Shown in pieces: positions 11,574-21,110 of a stretch of 64,000 bases of DNA. The notes beneath the pieces were generated by a model, which did not search any database, was not told the DNA's origin, and saw only the letters and a list, made by a program, of their open reading frames with translations. The stretch is from positions 298,276,009 through 298,340,008 of the forward strand of contig JBOZIK010000001.1 in assembly GCA_051453625.1 (NCBI GenBank), given 5' to 3'. How positions within the stretch are numbered: the first letter of the stretch is position 1; every line of letters begins with the position of its first letter. Origin of the DNA: Welwitschia mirabilis (lineage: Eukaryota; Gnetophyta; Gnetopsida; Welwitschiales). The translations under genes were made by a program, and so were the position numbers.

Positions 11574-12072
11574 TAGTGCTATATTTCTTATACCTTTATC
11601 AAGGTTTGTATAGATGATGTTTCTCCTTCACCTAAAAACTTATAAACAAATAATCAAAGTCACTTTATGAGTGGCCCAATAGGGGTAGAGGTTGATAAGA
11701 TTGCAACATTACAGTAAAAAGGAAGACGATGAGAGAAGTCTCTTAATCAAAACATGCAGTTACATGGTGCTCATAATGCTTAGAATCCATTTGTATTTGC
11801 CAATTTGGAAATTTGGAACCTTCATCCTTTTTTATGGCATAGAACACTACATGTGGGCTAAAGGTGAATCTAACATGGTTCTCCTAAAGAAGCCTCAACT
11901 AGAACGCCTTCCATTTTTTTAGATTCTAATGTTTGAAATTAAAAATCTACTATTAGAGATGTGTGTACATAATAGCCTTTGAGGACATGGCATTCAAGTT
12001 ATATAAGCTAGTGTGTGTAGTCTTAAGAGTTGTGTAGTCTTCCTCACTCTTAAATTTTACAAATATATGTTG
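11574..12072. other. Unrecognised interval with one 76-codon frame
   Basis: A frame at 11692-11922 (plus) is open for 76 codons but contains no motif I know, and nothing around it suggests expression. Otherwise I see nothing in this stretch. Confidence 0.4.
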
Positions 12073-12480
12073 GAAAAAACATCATTCCAGCTACCTTTTA
12101 ATTTTAACTTTTTCCATCTTTAACAAAATAATGGGCACAAAGGTATTTCAAATTATAATTCTAAGATAGGTTGATAGTTAAAGTACTAAAAATATTAGCT
12201 GAATGTTCATTTTTAATAAAGTGCATTTTGGGAACACCCACATGCATATCTTAAGTTATTATAGTGTTACTTTAGATCCACTATTGGTGGGATGGGGATC
12301 CTTAACTTTAGAGTTAGATTGGTTAATTTATTTTATTAATTTTGGCATAAGCTTATATATTTAAATCAAGTTTAAATTAATAGAATAAAAATTTGAGTTG
12401 TTTTTCCTGCCATTCTTTGTGCTCCACCTCCCTTCATGACCATTCTCATGCTTCCATAATTTCCAATTCCTATCAGAGGA
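12073..12480. repeat. Dispersed repeat R4, left copy (solo-LTR-like)
   Basis: This aligns with 22748-23140 in direct orientation. It shares ctaaaaatattagct, ggatccttaactttagagtta (or close variants) and a terminal region with catgcttc. A tatatatttaaat box is followed by an aatagaataaa signal, the usual order of promoter and poly(A) signal in an LTR. I see no internal domains beside either copy, so solo LTRs or a short non-autonomous element are the best guesses. Confidence 0.6.
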
Positions 12481-12510
12481 AACATTAGAAGCCATAAACC
12501 AATAGTAGCA

Positions 12511-12941
12511 TGTTATGCTAGCTAAGAACATAAGCCTAATGGAGGAAAGGCCCAAAAGAATTCTCAAGAAGCCAACATGGGCCTAAGATTATGAAGTTGA
12601 TTTTTGAATTAGTATTTCAAATTATTGTCAGCAATTTGAATTGTTCTATTGAATTAAATGAGTCTGTTAAAATCATAGTCTGTTAAGTTATGGAGTCATA
12701 CTCCATTCCTTAGTTAGTGGGCATAGTTATTAAAGTTATGGTTTGTTAAGTTGTGAAGTTATGCTCCATTTCCTTAGTAGTGGGCTTAGTTGTTATCATA
12801 GATCTTAACTTCAAGGGATTCTCCATGTATTTATATTCAGTCATTTGATCAATGAAAAAGCAGTAATTTGAAGTTCAATTTTACGTTCTTATTCTCTCTT
12901 TTTATTCTGGAGTCCACCCAACTCGAACAGGGTTCTTACCA
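12511..12941 (+). repeat. Left LTR of the collapsed element
   Basis: It shares with the right LTR the blocks gctaagaacataagcc near the start, ccattccttagttagtgggc in the middle, and ggagtccacccaactcgaa near the end. A tatttata box at about 12828 lies where an LTR promoter would be. It ends in ttacca. Confidence 0.85.
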
Positions 12942-12942
12942 T

Positions 12943-12956
12943 TGGTGCTTTCAATC
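12943..12956 (+). other. Primer binding site of the collapsed element
   Basis: The sequence tggtgctttcaatc starts one base after the LTR. Its TGG start would pair with the CCA end of a tRNA. I cannot name the tRNA with confidence. Confidence 0.55.
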
Positions 12957-12970
12957 TCTTCCTCAAGCCA

Positions 12971-13190
12971 TGGCTCCAAAAAAAGATCACATTACTTCCA
13001 ACTCTCCTCCCTTAGAGGAACATGTTGCTCACCTTTCTGAGGAATTTTAGGATGTCCATACCCAGCTAGACATCCAATTCCAGCAGATCATGTCTAGCCT
13101 AGAGTCCCTTGCAACCATGGTCCAAAACCTGTAATCACAAAAATCACCTCATCCTCAAAGCCCATCCTCTTTAGCAACTCCTACTACTTC
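12971..13190 (+). pseudogene. Truncated gag N-terminus
   Basis: From the ATG at 12971 the frame reads MAPKKDHITSNSPPLEEHVA and on to a stop at 13048. Past that stop come LDIQFQQIMSSLESLATMVQ (about 13065-13125) and another stop. A Met-Ala start followed by a polar, coiled-coil-prone segment is typical of plant gypsy gag N-termini. The capsid core and everything downstream are deleted. Confidence 0.6.
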
Positions 13191-13193
13191 ACA

Positions 13194-13650
13194 TGGCCAG
13201 CTAAGAACATAAGCCCAGTGGAGAAAAGGCACAAAAGAAATCTCAAGAAACCAACATGAGCCCAAGATTACGAAGTTGATTTTTGAATTAGATTTTAATT
13301 TATTGTCAGCAATTTAAATTATTCCGTTGAATTAAATAAGTCTATTAAAATCTTGGTTGTAAGTTATGGAGTCATGCTCCATTCCTTAGTTAGTGGGCAT
13401 AGTTCTTAAAGTCATAATTTGTTAAGTTGTGGAGTCATGCTCCACTCCTTAGTTAGTGGACATAGTTGCGAAGTTGTGGAGTTATGCTCGATTCCCTTAG
13501 TAGTGGGCATAACTGTTATCATGAGTCCTAACTTCGAGGGGTTCTCTATGTATTTATACTCGGTCAAAGCAGAAATTCAAAGTTCAATTTTACGTTCTTA
13601 TCCTCCCTTTTTATTCTGGAGTCCACCCAACTCGAATCGGGTTCTTATCA
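13194..13650 (+). repeat. Right LTR of the collapsed element
   Basis: It aligns with the left LTR but is longer. A segment of about 45 bases containing gtggagtcatgctccactcc is partly duplicated around 13420-13480. It ends in ttatca. Confidence 0.85.
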
Positions 13651-13857
13651 CAGCACCTTTGGTGTGGCTTCTAAAAGAAAAATCTTTTTCAAATCCCGTT
13701 AGGCTGCTTCATTTGGTATTTTTTCACTTAAAAGTTTTTATCTTTTTTTTGTTAATTTCCTTTTTGGAGTTTACTGCAAGTCAGGATGGAGGAATTTTCC
13801 AAAACATTTTTTTCCTTTTTTATAGTTTTCCAACGTTTGCTCCATCAAAAATCGCAG
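13651..13857. other. Interval between the gypsy LTR and the DnaJ fragment
   Basis: This is T-rich and less repetitive, and could be intron or promoter remains of the DnaJ gene. I could not find J-domain helices I-II in any frame. Confidence 0.4.
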
Positions 13858-14107
13858 GATCATGAACTCGCATTTGGGCATCCCAAGCTTGCTATAACAG
13901 GTTGGCTTGACAAAGCTACGCATGAGTTCATCAAGATTCACGATGCTTACCGTGCGCTTTTGAATCCTCAAAGCAGGGCCCGCTGTGACTAGAGTTTGGA
14001 GATGTAGAACCATAGATTTGAAAAAGCGAAAGGGACTGTTAAATTTCACTTGTACCAATTGGGAGACTGATTACTGTAAATGTTTCATTGCTTGGATGAG
14101 CTGCTAG
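13858..14107 (+). pseudogene. C-terminal fragment of a DnaJ (J-domain) protein gene
   Basis: The frame from 13858 (just after a gcag that could be a splice acceptor) encodes 44 residues, including THEFIKIHDAYRALLNPQSR and then ARCD. This matches helices III-IV of a J domain, with the F..I..AY..L.(D/N)P..R..YD signature. The catalytic HPD tripeptide would fall near the HPK at residues 8-10 and is therefore lost or misaligned. A stop follows at 13990, another six codons later. In a shifted frame from 14051 comes CTNWETDYC before a stop at 14105. I recall a similar WETDQCW ending in plant plastid-type small J proteins. Helices I-II are absent: the gypsy LTR lies about 200 bases upstream. The family stimulates Hsp70 ATPase. 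This copy is broken. Confidence 0.65.
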
Positions 14108-14610
14108 AGTTGGGAATCTTCCTTTAAATAATTTTTTAACTTTGTTTTCATGGAGGTCGTCCGTATGTTAGTCTTTTCTATGTTAATGACACTAATGTAG
14201 GCTTACATTCATCGTCTAAGAATTGCAGAGTCTTTATACGCTGGGGTTTTCTTCCTTTTTTTGAAAAATACGAGGCTCTTCTTCGTTGTGGGCAGTTTGC
14301 TGTAACTCTTACTGTGAATTCGACAGCATTTTTTAAACGTCATTGGCTCGTCCAAAATTTTGAACATTCAATGTGTCCCTTTACTTTTTTGAATAAAAAA
14401 AAGTTCCACTTTGCTACCATCTTTATCACTTTCGCTTTGGCACAAAATCTTGCTTAGTTAGTTATCAGGTAGGCTTAAATTTCTCCGTGCCATGCTTTAT
14501 TCAGTGTTCGATATAAAACATGTTCAGGTAAAAAGCGTATAAATGCTCTCGATTTTCAAGGAACTTCAATATGATCTTCAACATTCAATCACTAATTTGA
14601 AAAAAAGACA
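14108..14610. other. Unrecognised low-repeat sequence upstream of the tRNA
   Basis: The base composition is more balanced than in the rest of the window, and it has no match elsewhere in it. It may be the 3' untranslated region of the DnaJ fragment. I see no frame worth calling. Confidence 0.4.
14601..14606 (-). terminator. Probable Pol III terminator of the tRNA-Arg gene
   Basis: The plus strand carries aaaaaa here, so the minus strand transcript meets a run of six T four bases after the tRNA 3' end. Confidence 0.6.
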
Positions 14611-14683
14611 CACGCCCGGTGGGACTCGAACCCACAATCGCCTGATTAGAAGTCAGGCGCCTTATCCATTAGGCCACGAGCGC
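14611..14683 (-). tRNA. tRNA-Arg (anticodon UCU)
   Basis: Read on the minus strand, this is a complete 73-base cloverleaf. The acceptor arm is GCGCTCG with CGGGCGT (two G-U pairs), followed by discriminator G. The D arm is GCCTAATGGATAAGGC. The anticodon stem CCTGA/TCAGG encloses the loop CTTCTAA with anticodon TCT. The T arm is GTGGG, loop TTCGAGT, CCCAC. The internal promoter boxes A (TGGCCTAATGG) and B (GGTTCGAGTCC) are intact. There is no intron and no encoded CCA, as usual for nuclear genes. On the minus strand, T-rich stretches follow beyond 14600 (a run of six T is at 14601-14606 complement), a normal Pol III terminator position. It decodes AGA codons. A second copy lies at 16855-16927. 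Confidence 0.95.
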
Positions 14684-15460
14684 AGTAGGTACGGCGCAGC
14701 GGCTCTTGAAATGATGATGCATGAGAACTGGAAGAATACTACCTTTCAGGATCTTGGCTTTTAGACATAATAGAAGTTCTTGATGGTAGTACATTGACGT
14801 ACTCGTGCTCTCACGAAATTGAACACCACTACACCTGAATACACGTGTGTGAAATACAAAGTAGAACGTGAAATGTATTAATTGTCTGACGTTTTAGTCT
14901 TTTCTTTTCGAGTGTTGGTAGGGTTGGCGAAAACACGGGAACAATTCTCTCCCTCCCTCAACACGAGTCTAATTCTTGTGTGACAGAACATCCTCATAAA
15001 TTTTAATTTCACATGGACTCCAATGCGTTCAAAATGGATGGATTTCTTACGTGACAAGACATCCTTATTATTACTCACGTTGCTAATAAACTCTGTTGTG
15101 CAGACAAACTGTGAAGGCTAATTATATCAAGTCCTGTGTTTGAAGATTATAATGTGAAAATCTTTTTAATTATAAAAATTCTAGTTTCTTATGTAATTAG
15201 AAATATAAAACCTATTTAATGAGTAGTTTTTAAAATATATTTTAGTAAATAGTGATTTTATCAAAAATTTCTATACTTGTTGATATGCGAAAAATGCAAT
15301 GCCTCTTTTAAGTTATTAAATTGTGAAGTTTACATTGTTTTGGACTCACACATTGATTTCTTGGCTTCTATTTACATTTTATTCATAAAAACTCAAATCA
15401 AATGAAAACAAAAGAAAATAAATAAACAAATTTACGTTGCGAGAACCAAAAGCAATAGTT

Positions 15461-15478
15461 TGGCGTTGCAAGAAGGGT
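15461..15478 (+). other. Probable gypsy primer binding site, copy A
   Basis: The sequence tggcgttgcaagaagggt sits about 240 bases before the gag ATG. TGGCG-initial sites are common in plant gypsy elements. The equivalent in copy B is at 17858. The LTR would lie just upstream, but its left edge is not identifiable. Confidence 0.45.
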
Positions 15479-15716
15479 GGCTTTGTCTATTCTTGTAACT
15501 CTCAAATCCTAAATGCCCATAGGAACTTGACATCCACCTTTATATCTTTCTGAGGAAGAGTACAAAAAATTCATCCAACAAAATCTGTCTGACCTTTTGT
15601 TAGATCAAATTCATTTAGTCCTTGACTATAAGTAATTTTGGGAATCTTTTTCGAATAACCTAGGTTTAAGAACAAGACGACTAGTTTTCAGAAAGCTTGG
15701 TTTAGATCCAAATACG

Positions 15717-15950
15717 ATGGCAAGAAATGAAAACAAAAGCAACACACATGACAACCAAGATAGAAATGAGCATGGAGAGCCAAATAATAAGGGATATGAA
15801 AGTGAAGAACATAACTTGAATAAGGATAAGGTCTAGATGTTCCTTATTGAAGATGTTTTGGAAAATAACCTAATGGTGCAAAAGAAATTTAAGTCTCATT
15901 GCTCTAGACTCTTTCAAACAAAGATGAAAAACAAGCAATCTAGCCACCAT
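15717..15950 (+). pseudogene. Truncated gypsy gag, copy A
   Basis: From the ATG at 15717 the frame reads MARNENKSNTHDNQDRNEHG and continues in a polar, Lys/Glu/Asn-rich segment to a stop at codon 40 (15834). The reading resumes as SHCSRLFQTKMKNKQSSHH. After that, copy A departs from copy B, so the capsid core is missing. See the better-preserved copy at 18114. Confidence 0.6.
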
Positions 15951-16772
15951 ATATTTTCAAAAATATCAAAAAAACTCTCCCAAGAGTAAACTATTTCATT
16001 TAGAAGTGTTTTGTCATGAAACAAAGTACTTCACTATGGTAAAACTATTTCCTATTGTTGCAAACTTAAGAATCAAAATTATTTTGAGAAGTTTCCAAAT
16101 CAGTTAAGTAGTTGGCTTAAGATAAGGCCTTAAAAGATAATACTCAAATTAAGTATCCATGAAATAGGCTTTACTTCATCAAAGTATAAAGAAATTTAAG
16201 AAAATGAAAGCTAAAATTCGCAAGTCTCTAAAATGGTACAATTAATAGCTCAACAAAAATTCTAGCTTGATGTTAATAATCTAGTTGAAAGAAGATGTGC
16301 ACATAAAACATAAAGATTTCTTGTAAGAAACAAAATGAAATAGTATCAAGAGATCGAGCAAATTATGCCTATGAAAAAGCATCATAAGACATACAAAGAA
16401 ACTAGTCATTAAGGTAGAGTTGACAAATCTAAATTACTAAAAATAAAGTAAGTCACAAAGTGATGAAAGAAGCACCTACAAAGGCATTTTAAAACAAGTT
16501 TTAGAAAGATAACATTCAAAAGATAAGTAGTTTCATGACACAAATTAAGATGTTTTTTGTGACACAAAACCAAAAGTAAAATACTTCTCTTTCTAAATTT
16601 ATCCCAAAGTAAGACAAAGCTACTACGATGAAGTAGAAAGCTTCCTATGAAAAATGAATTGATAGATGACTACTTAAAGTTCTAGCCCCTAAATTAAAAA
16701 CAAATGAAAGGTCTAATTCACAAAGAAAAACTAAAGTTATTCTAAATTAAGGATTCTTATCTTAAAGGAGAC
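15951..16772. other. Decayed sequence following truncated gag copy A
   Basis: This is stop-rich in all frames and Lys/Asn-biased in the plus frames, such as CAHIKHKDFL around 16300-16330. It resembles the C-terminal half of a gag by composition only, so I do not call it as one. Confidence 0.35.
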
Positions 16773-16872
16773 NNNNNNNNNNNNNNNNNNNNNNNNNNNN
16801 NNNNNNNNNNNNNNNNNNNNNNNNNNNNNNNNNNNNNNNNNNNNNNNNNNNNNNNNNNNNNNNNNNNNNNNN
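16773..16872. other. Assembly gap, exactly 100 N
   Basis: A round-number gap of probably unknown size. It removes the 3' 18 bases of the second tRNA-Arg copy. Confidence 1.
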
Positions 16873-16927
16873 AACCCACAATCGCCTGATTAGAAGTCAG
16901 GCGCCTTATCCATTAGGCCACGAGCGC
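16873..16927 (-). tRNA. tRNA-Arg (anticodon UCU), second copy, cut by gap
   Basis: The visible 55 bases are identical to the first 55 bases of the gene at 14611-14683, including both arms up to the start of the T loop. Only the gap hides the rest, which would extend to about 16855. Box A is intact and box B is half visible. It may be a functional gene or an assembly duplicate of the first copy, but the flanks differ, which favours a real second gene. Confidence 0.85.
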
Positions 16928-17857
16928 GTGGGAAAATACACCTTCGCGAAAATACAAGAATACTGCACAACATTAGGCACTTGAAAAGAGAGAGCCTGGA
17001 ATGTGGTAATATACCTTTGGGGATGCTGGGCTTTAAACATAATAGAAGTTTTTGATGGTAGTGTACATTGACGGACTCATGCCTCTCACGTGTGTGAAAT
17101 ACAGAGTAAAAGTCAAATGTATTAATTGTCTGACGCTTTAGTCTTTTCTTTTCGAGTCTTTGTAGGTTCGGCGAAAACAAGGGAACAATTCTCTCCCTTC
17201 CTTAACACAAGTCTAATTCTTGTGTGACAGAACATCCAGTGGATGTCAATGTCTTATCATATCCTTCATAAATTTTAATTTCAGGTGGATTCCATTGCGT
17301 TCAAAATGGATGGAATTTCTTACGTGATAAGACATCCTTGTTATTACTGACTGCGCGCTAAACTATAATGTGCAGATTGCCAGCGTGGAGTTACTTATGG
17401 TTGTGCTTCTTTAAGGAAAAAAATACATTAGCAAATGACTTTACTCTTAAGCTTCAGAATGTATTTGTCCCAATTTTCTTGGGAGATCTCTTTTAATAAA
17501 ATTAAAATGTGAAGGCTAACTATAGCAAGTATTGTCTTGAGAGATTATAACATGAATCTATTTTTAATTATAAAAATTCTAATTTAGAAATATAAAACCT
17601 ATTTAATGAGCAGTTTTTAACATATATGTTAGTAAATAGTGATCTTATCCTTTAAAAACAAAATTTTCTATACTCATTGATATGCGAAAAATGTAGTGCC
17701 CTTTTGAAGGTGTTAAATTGTGAAGTTTACATTGTTTTGGACTCACACATCATTTTCTTAACTTCTGTTTACATTTTATTCGTAAAAACTCAAATCGAAT
17801 GAAAACAAAAGTAAACAAATAAACAAATTTAAGTTGTAAGAACCAGAAGCAATAGTT

Positions 17858-17875
17858 TGGCATTAGAAGGAGGGT
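17858..17875 (+). other. Probable gypsy primer binding site, copy B
   Basis: The sequence tggcattagaaggagggt closely resembles the TGGCGCTAGAAGGAGGG primer site that I recall from several plant gypsy families. It aligns with the copy A site at 15461. Confidence 0.5.
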
Positions 17876-18113
17876 GGCTTTGTCTATTCTTGTAAATCTC
17901 AAATCCTATATGCCCATAAAAACTCGACATAGGCCTTCATACCTTTCCGAGGAAGAGTACTGAAAACTCATCTAACAAGATTTGTGAGACATTTCATTAG
18001 ATTAAATTCGTTTAATCCTTGAATATAAGTAATTTTGGGAATCTTTTTTGGATAACCCACATATAAGAACAGGCCGACCAATTGCTAGAAAGCTTGGTTT
18101 AGATCTAAATATA

Positions 18114-18830
18114 ATGGCAAGCAATGAAAACAAGAGCAACACACATGACAATCAAGATAGATATGAGGGTGGAGAGCCAAATAACAAGGGATATGAAAGT
18201 AAAGAACGTAACTTGAATAAGGACAAGGTCTAGATGTGCCTCATGAAAGATGTTTTGGAAAATAACCCAATGGTGCAAAAGAAATTTAAGTCTGATTTAT
18301 TTGGACTCTTTCAAACAAAGATGAAAAACAAGCAATCTAGCCACCATATAAGAGATGAAGAAAAACACCTAAAAAAAAAAAGCCTCTCATTGATGATGAT
18401 CTCTTTAACTATTCCATAAATTAAGATATACCTAGAAAGGAGAAACCCCAAATGCAATCCATTGAGTTTTCCACACTTTGGCAAGCCATCAATGACATTA
18501 AAAGAAATTTACAAGGTTAGAAAAATTACCTAAATAAGGATTTTGACTATATTACAATCCAACAATCTATATCTCTTTAGATACTTTCACCAAGTAAAAT
18601 GCCTAACTTTGAAAAGTTTACTAGCATAGAGGCTCCATCATCGATCTTAAAGACTATAAACGTGAATGCAATATGTATAACATTGATTGTAATACAACCT
18701 CTCATTTGTTCTATTGAACTCTAAAGAGACAAGCTCTTGAGTGGCATTATCACATACCTACTCACTCCATCACAAGTTTGAAACAACTCCTTAATGTGGT
18801 TGTCCAACATTACTTAATTAATACTTAACT
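18114..18830 (+). pseudogene. Ty3/gypsy gag remnant
   Basis: The N-terminal part (from ATG 18114) is polar and ends at a stop at codon 40 (18231), shared with copy A. After further stops and frameshifts, MPNFEKFTSIEAP (18599-18637) is the usual start of the capsid region. One shift later the frame from 18649 reads KDYKRECNMYNI, a stop, then ALEWHYHIPTHSITSLKQLL and VVVQHY (to about 18815). The ALEW.....P..SI.S...L motif is diagnostic of the Retrotrans_gag capsid domain of gypsy elements. No protease or reverse transcriptase follows: a minus-strand LINE begins within a few hundred bases. Confidence 0.8.
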
Positions 18831-18990
18831 ACAACCTGTCATAACCTTGCTTTATCTAAAACTTTCATTAATATGTGGATCTTGAGTGTAACAATGTTTC
18901 TAATGATGGGACTTTTGGCAAGAGGTCAAATGAATATGATCATGGCAGAGCCATCGATGCTCTAAACTAAGAACATTATTTATGTGCCCT

Positions 18991-19009
18991 ACCGTGTTCT
19001 CAGCACGGT
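18991..19009. other. Short GC-rich hairpin
   Basis: accgtg and cacggt form a perfect 6-bp stem around a 7-base loop, in a locally GC-richer patch (about 18960-19080). No CTRR end or flanking AT insertion supports a Helitron terminus. The function is unknown. Confidence 0.4.
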
Positions 19010-19379
19010 GACACGAGAGCTTTAGCATGCAGAAGGGATTTTTGATGGTTGTTGCTTTGTGGGGAGGCATGGGGTTGTTAAGGTATCTACTACAAGTCTA
19101 CAAAGAAGATTGCACAAATTAACAAATCCCAAAAATGAGTAAATATGCTTATTGATTATGAAATACCTAAGTGCCAAATGTTAATAAAAGAATACTAATT
19201 TGATCCACTCAAGTAAATTTGATGTTGTGATCATTTCGAAAAATCCTTGATAGTGTCAATTCCAAAGAAATAACACACTTTTTAAAGAAAAACATACTGC
19301 CCCTCACTAAGCTAGTTACCAAGTGTATCCTCAAAAATAAGAGAGAGAGGAAAAGTAGAGATGATTTCAAACATATTAT

Positions 19380-19560
19380 AAAGCCAAGACCAAACTTGTG
19401 TAGTCAACAAGAACTCCCAAAAAACATGCTAGATAGATTTACTATTGTATCAAATTGGAAACTCGAAGGGAGAAGCCTCTTTTGGTTGATTCCACCTTCC
19501 AATTGGTAATGCTTTGTGCAATAGAGACAAAAGAGGACTATTATCTTATTTAAGCATTAG
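19380..19560 (-). pseudogene. LINE C-terminal zf-RVT remnant
   Basis: The minus strand reads SLLHKALPIGRWNQ (about 19545-19500) and then HVFWEFLLTTQVWSWLY (about 19425-19375). This is the HLFW.C....VW pattern of the zinc-binding region at the end of plant L1 ORF2. The Cys residues are lost. Confidence 0.6.
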
Positions 19561-20559
19561 ATTTTCACAATTTCATAAAGTAAGCCTTACATTTATCTTC
19601 TAATTGATCAATGTTCCATCTTTTATTTATATAGGTGTAGACATCACTATTATTAACTAAGTGTAAGCTTTTGGGAAAGTAAAATGACACACTTTTTCCC
19701 CATTAGGCCATGGTTATTCATCTCTCCAAGAGACACTATCATTAAGCTAGTTGTGTTTGATCATAACAGTTTCTATATATCTTAGTAATGGAATATATCT
19801 TATTTGGAAATGTCATTTTGACTTAAAGGATTGCTAGGAAAAGGAGGGAGCATCTTAGCTATTAACAACCTATTGACCAACATGCATGAGAACGTTTTAA
19901 GCTAGAACTTAAGCTCTAAACTTAAATTTTTAAGCTAAAGAAACAAAGTCTCATTCAAAAGTGGGGAACCACTAAAAAGAGTAAATCTTCAAACTGAATT
20001 AAGAAACACCCCAAGGCTTCCATGTAAGATAAATTTTAACTTTATTTGAATACCTCCATATTTGCTAAAAAACATAAGAACTTGAAAGCTTTACATTTTG
20101 CTTAGTTATCATCCAATTGCTCGAACGATATTTATTCCACGGTGAGAAGGAAGAAATTTTTTCTTCTAAGAAATAAAATCTACAAAACATATTCTAAGCT
20201 TCACTACTTTAAAGAAATCAAATAATCCATCTAGAAATTAAAAGGTATTCTTTCTTACTAATGGAAGGGACATGTAGCCCTCTTAAAATTCTATCGAATG
20301 AATAGATATCTCAAGACACCCTATGAAAGGCCTTGTGATTATCTTTATTACTCCAAAGATAACATTGAAGAAGCTTGTTTATAGAGTTAAGTACCATCTT
20401 CAAATGAGACATAAAATAAATGCAATAAACTAGAATTGCATTTAAGATATGTTTGGTGGTCATTAATCTATCTATCAAAGAAAGATATTTTAAAGCCCAC
20501 TTAATAGTTTTACTTTAAATATTGCCAACTACATTCTAGTAAATAGAGTTAAGAGTACC

Positions 20560-21110
20560 TTGGAGGCTTAAGGGGATCTCCAAAATAGTGAATTTTAGGC
20601 TATTCAAAAGGAAATTTACTACACCATTTGGATAGTGGATAAAAACTACCTCTAATGGCTTGAATATTATTCAAATTAATTTTGGAGTAAGAGGTGGTAT
20701 ACTAAATATCAACTACATCTAGAGAATACTATAGGTTTTATTCAATCTCCTCCAAAATTACAAAGGCATCATTAGCAAATTAGCTATGGAGAACTTTAGA
20801 ACCATCTAGGAGTAAGATTGCTCTAGGAATAGGATTATGATTCTTAAAACTAGTTATGGCATCTAAAGAATCTAATTAAATAATAAAAAGATAAGAAGGT
20901 AGGGAACAACCATGTCTAATAGATCTACCCAAACTTATATGAAGAGAGATCTTCCCATTGATGTATATAATAGACAAGAAATCTATAAGAAGCATTTTGA
21001 CATAATCCTCAAAAACACTTGCTTAATTGTGATGCTTGATGAGGGAAACAAGGTAGTTTCAATTCATCTAATCATAAGCTCTAGAAAAATCTAGTTTTAG
21101 CAAAAGTCCT
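20560..21110 (-). pseudogene. LINE reverse transcriptase remnant
   Basis: The minus strand reads INGKISLHISLGRSIRHGCS (about 20960-20905) followed by LPSYLFII. This corresponds to the G.RQG.PLSP.LF motif of non-LTR reverse transcriptases. About 110 bases on, FANDAFVIL (20779-20753) stands where F/YADD is expected: the second catalytic Asp is kept, while the first is replaced by Asn. Stops lie between the pieces. Confidence 0.75.

Larger units (their letters stand above)
12511..13650 (+). mobile_element. Ty3/gypsy-type element collapsed to LTR, gag start and LTR
   Basis: Two direct repeats (12511-12941 and about 13194-13650) flank only about 250 bases of internal sequence, which starts with a primer site and a gag-like N-terminus. 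The left LTR begins with TG directly after tagca, and the right LTR is followed by cagca, a 5-bp target duplication with one mismatch. The right LTR seems to lack its first few bases, and no polypurine tract precedes it. The internal deletion therefore probably ran from gag into the start of the right LTR. The assignment to gypsy rests on the layout and the gag start, and is less sure than the LTR structure itself. Confidence 0.8.
14619..15950. repeat. Segmental duplication, copy A (tRNA plus gypsy 5' end)
   Basis: This aligns with 16873-18347 in direct orientation. The similarity covers the tRNA gene, then (after about 50 unrelated bases) the flank with gtattaattgtctgacg and gggaacaattctctccc, then the primer-site region and the gag start. 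Copy B has extra sequence around 17235-17260 and 17360-17480. Similarity ends inside gag at the word ccaccata. Both copies share the same in-frame stop in gag, so the segment was duplicated after the element had decayed. Confidence 0.85.
16873..18347. repeat. Segmental duplication, copy B
   Basis: Counterpart of 14619-15950. The first about 60 bases after the tRNA are unrelated to copy A. Then aatagaagttttgatggtagt-like sequence begins the alignment, which runs to ccaccata in gag. Confidence 0.85.

Noticed and set aside
11692-11922. 76-codon frame as a real gene
   Set aside because: No recognisable domain, no splice or promoter context, and no second copy to test conservation; mentioned only as part of an unrecognised interval.
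13419-13865. 148-codon plus-strand frame
   Set aside because: It begins in the gypsy LTR and runs across the junction into the DnaJ flank; no motif, and the real J-domain signal is in another frame.
14543-14764. Frame containing GGTRTHNRLIRSQAPYPLGHE
   Set aside because: It is the antisense translation of the tRNA-Arg gene, a common false protein in databases.
16890-17180. 96-codon minus-strand frame ending in ARGLMDKAPDF
   Set aside because: Its end lies in the second tRNA-Arg copy and the rest in noncoding flank; the copy A flank does not keep it open.
18991-19009. Helitron 3' terminal hairpin
   Set aside because: The stem is only 6 bp and no CTRR end or AT target site follows at the right distance.
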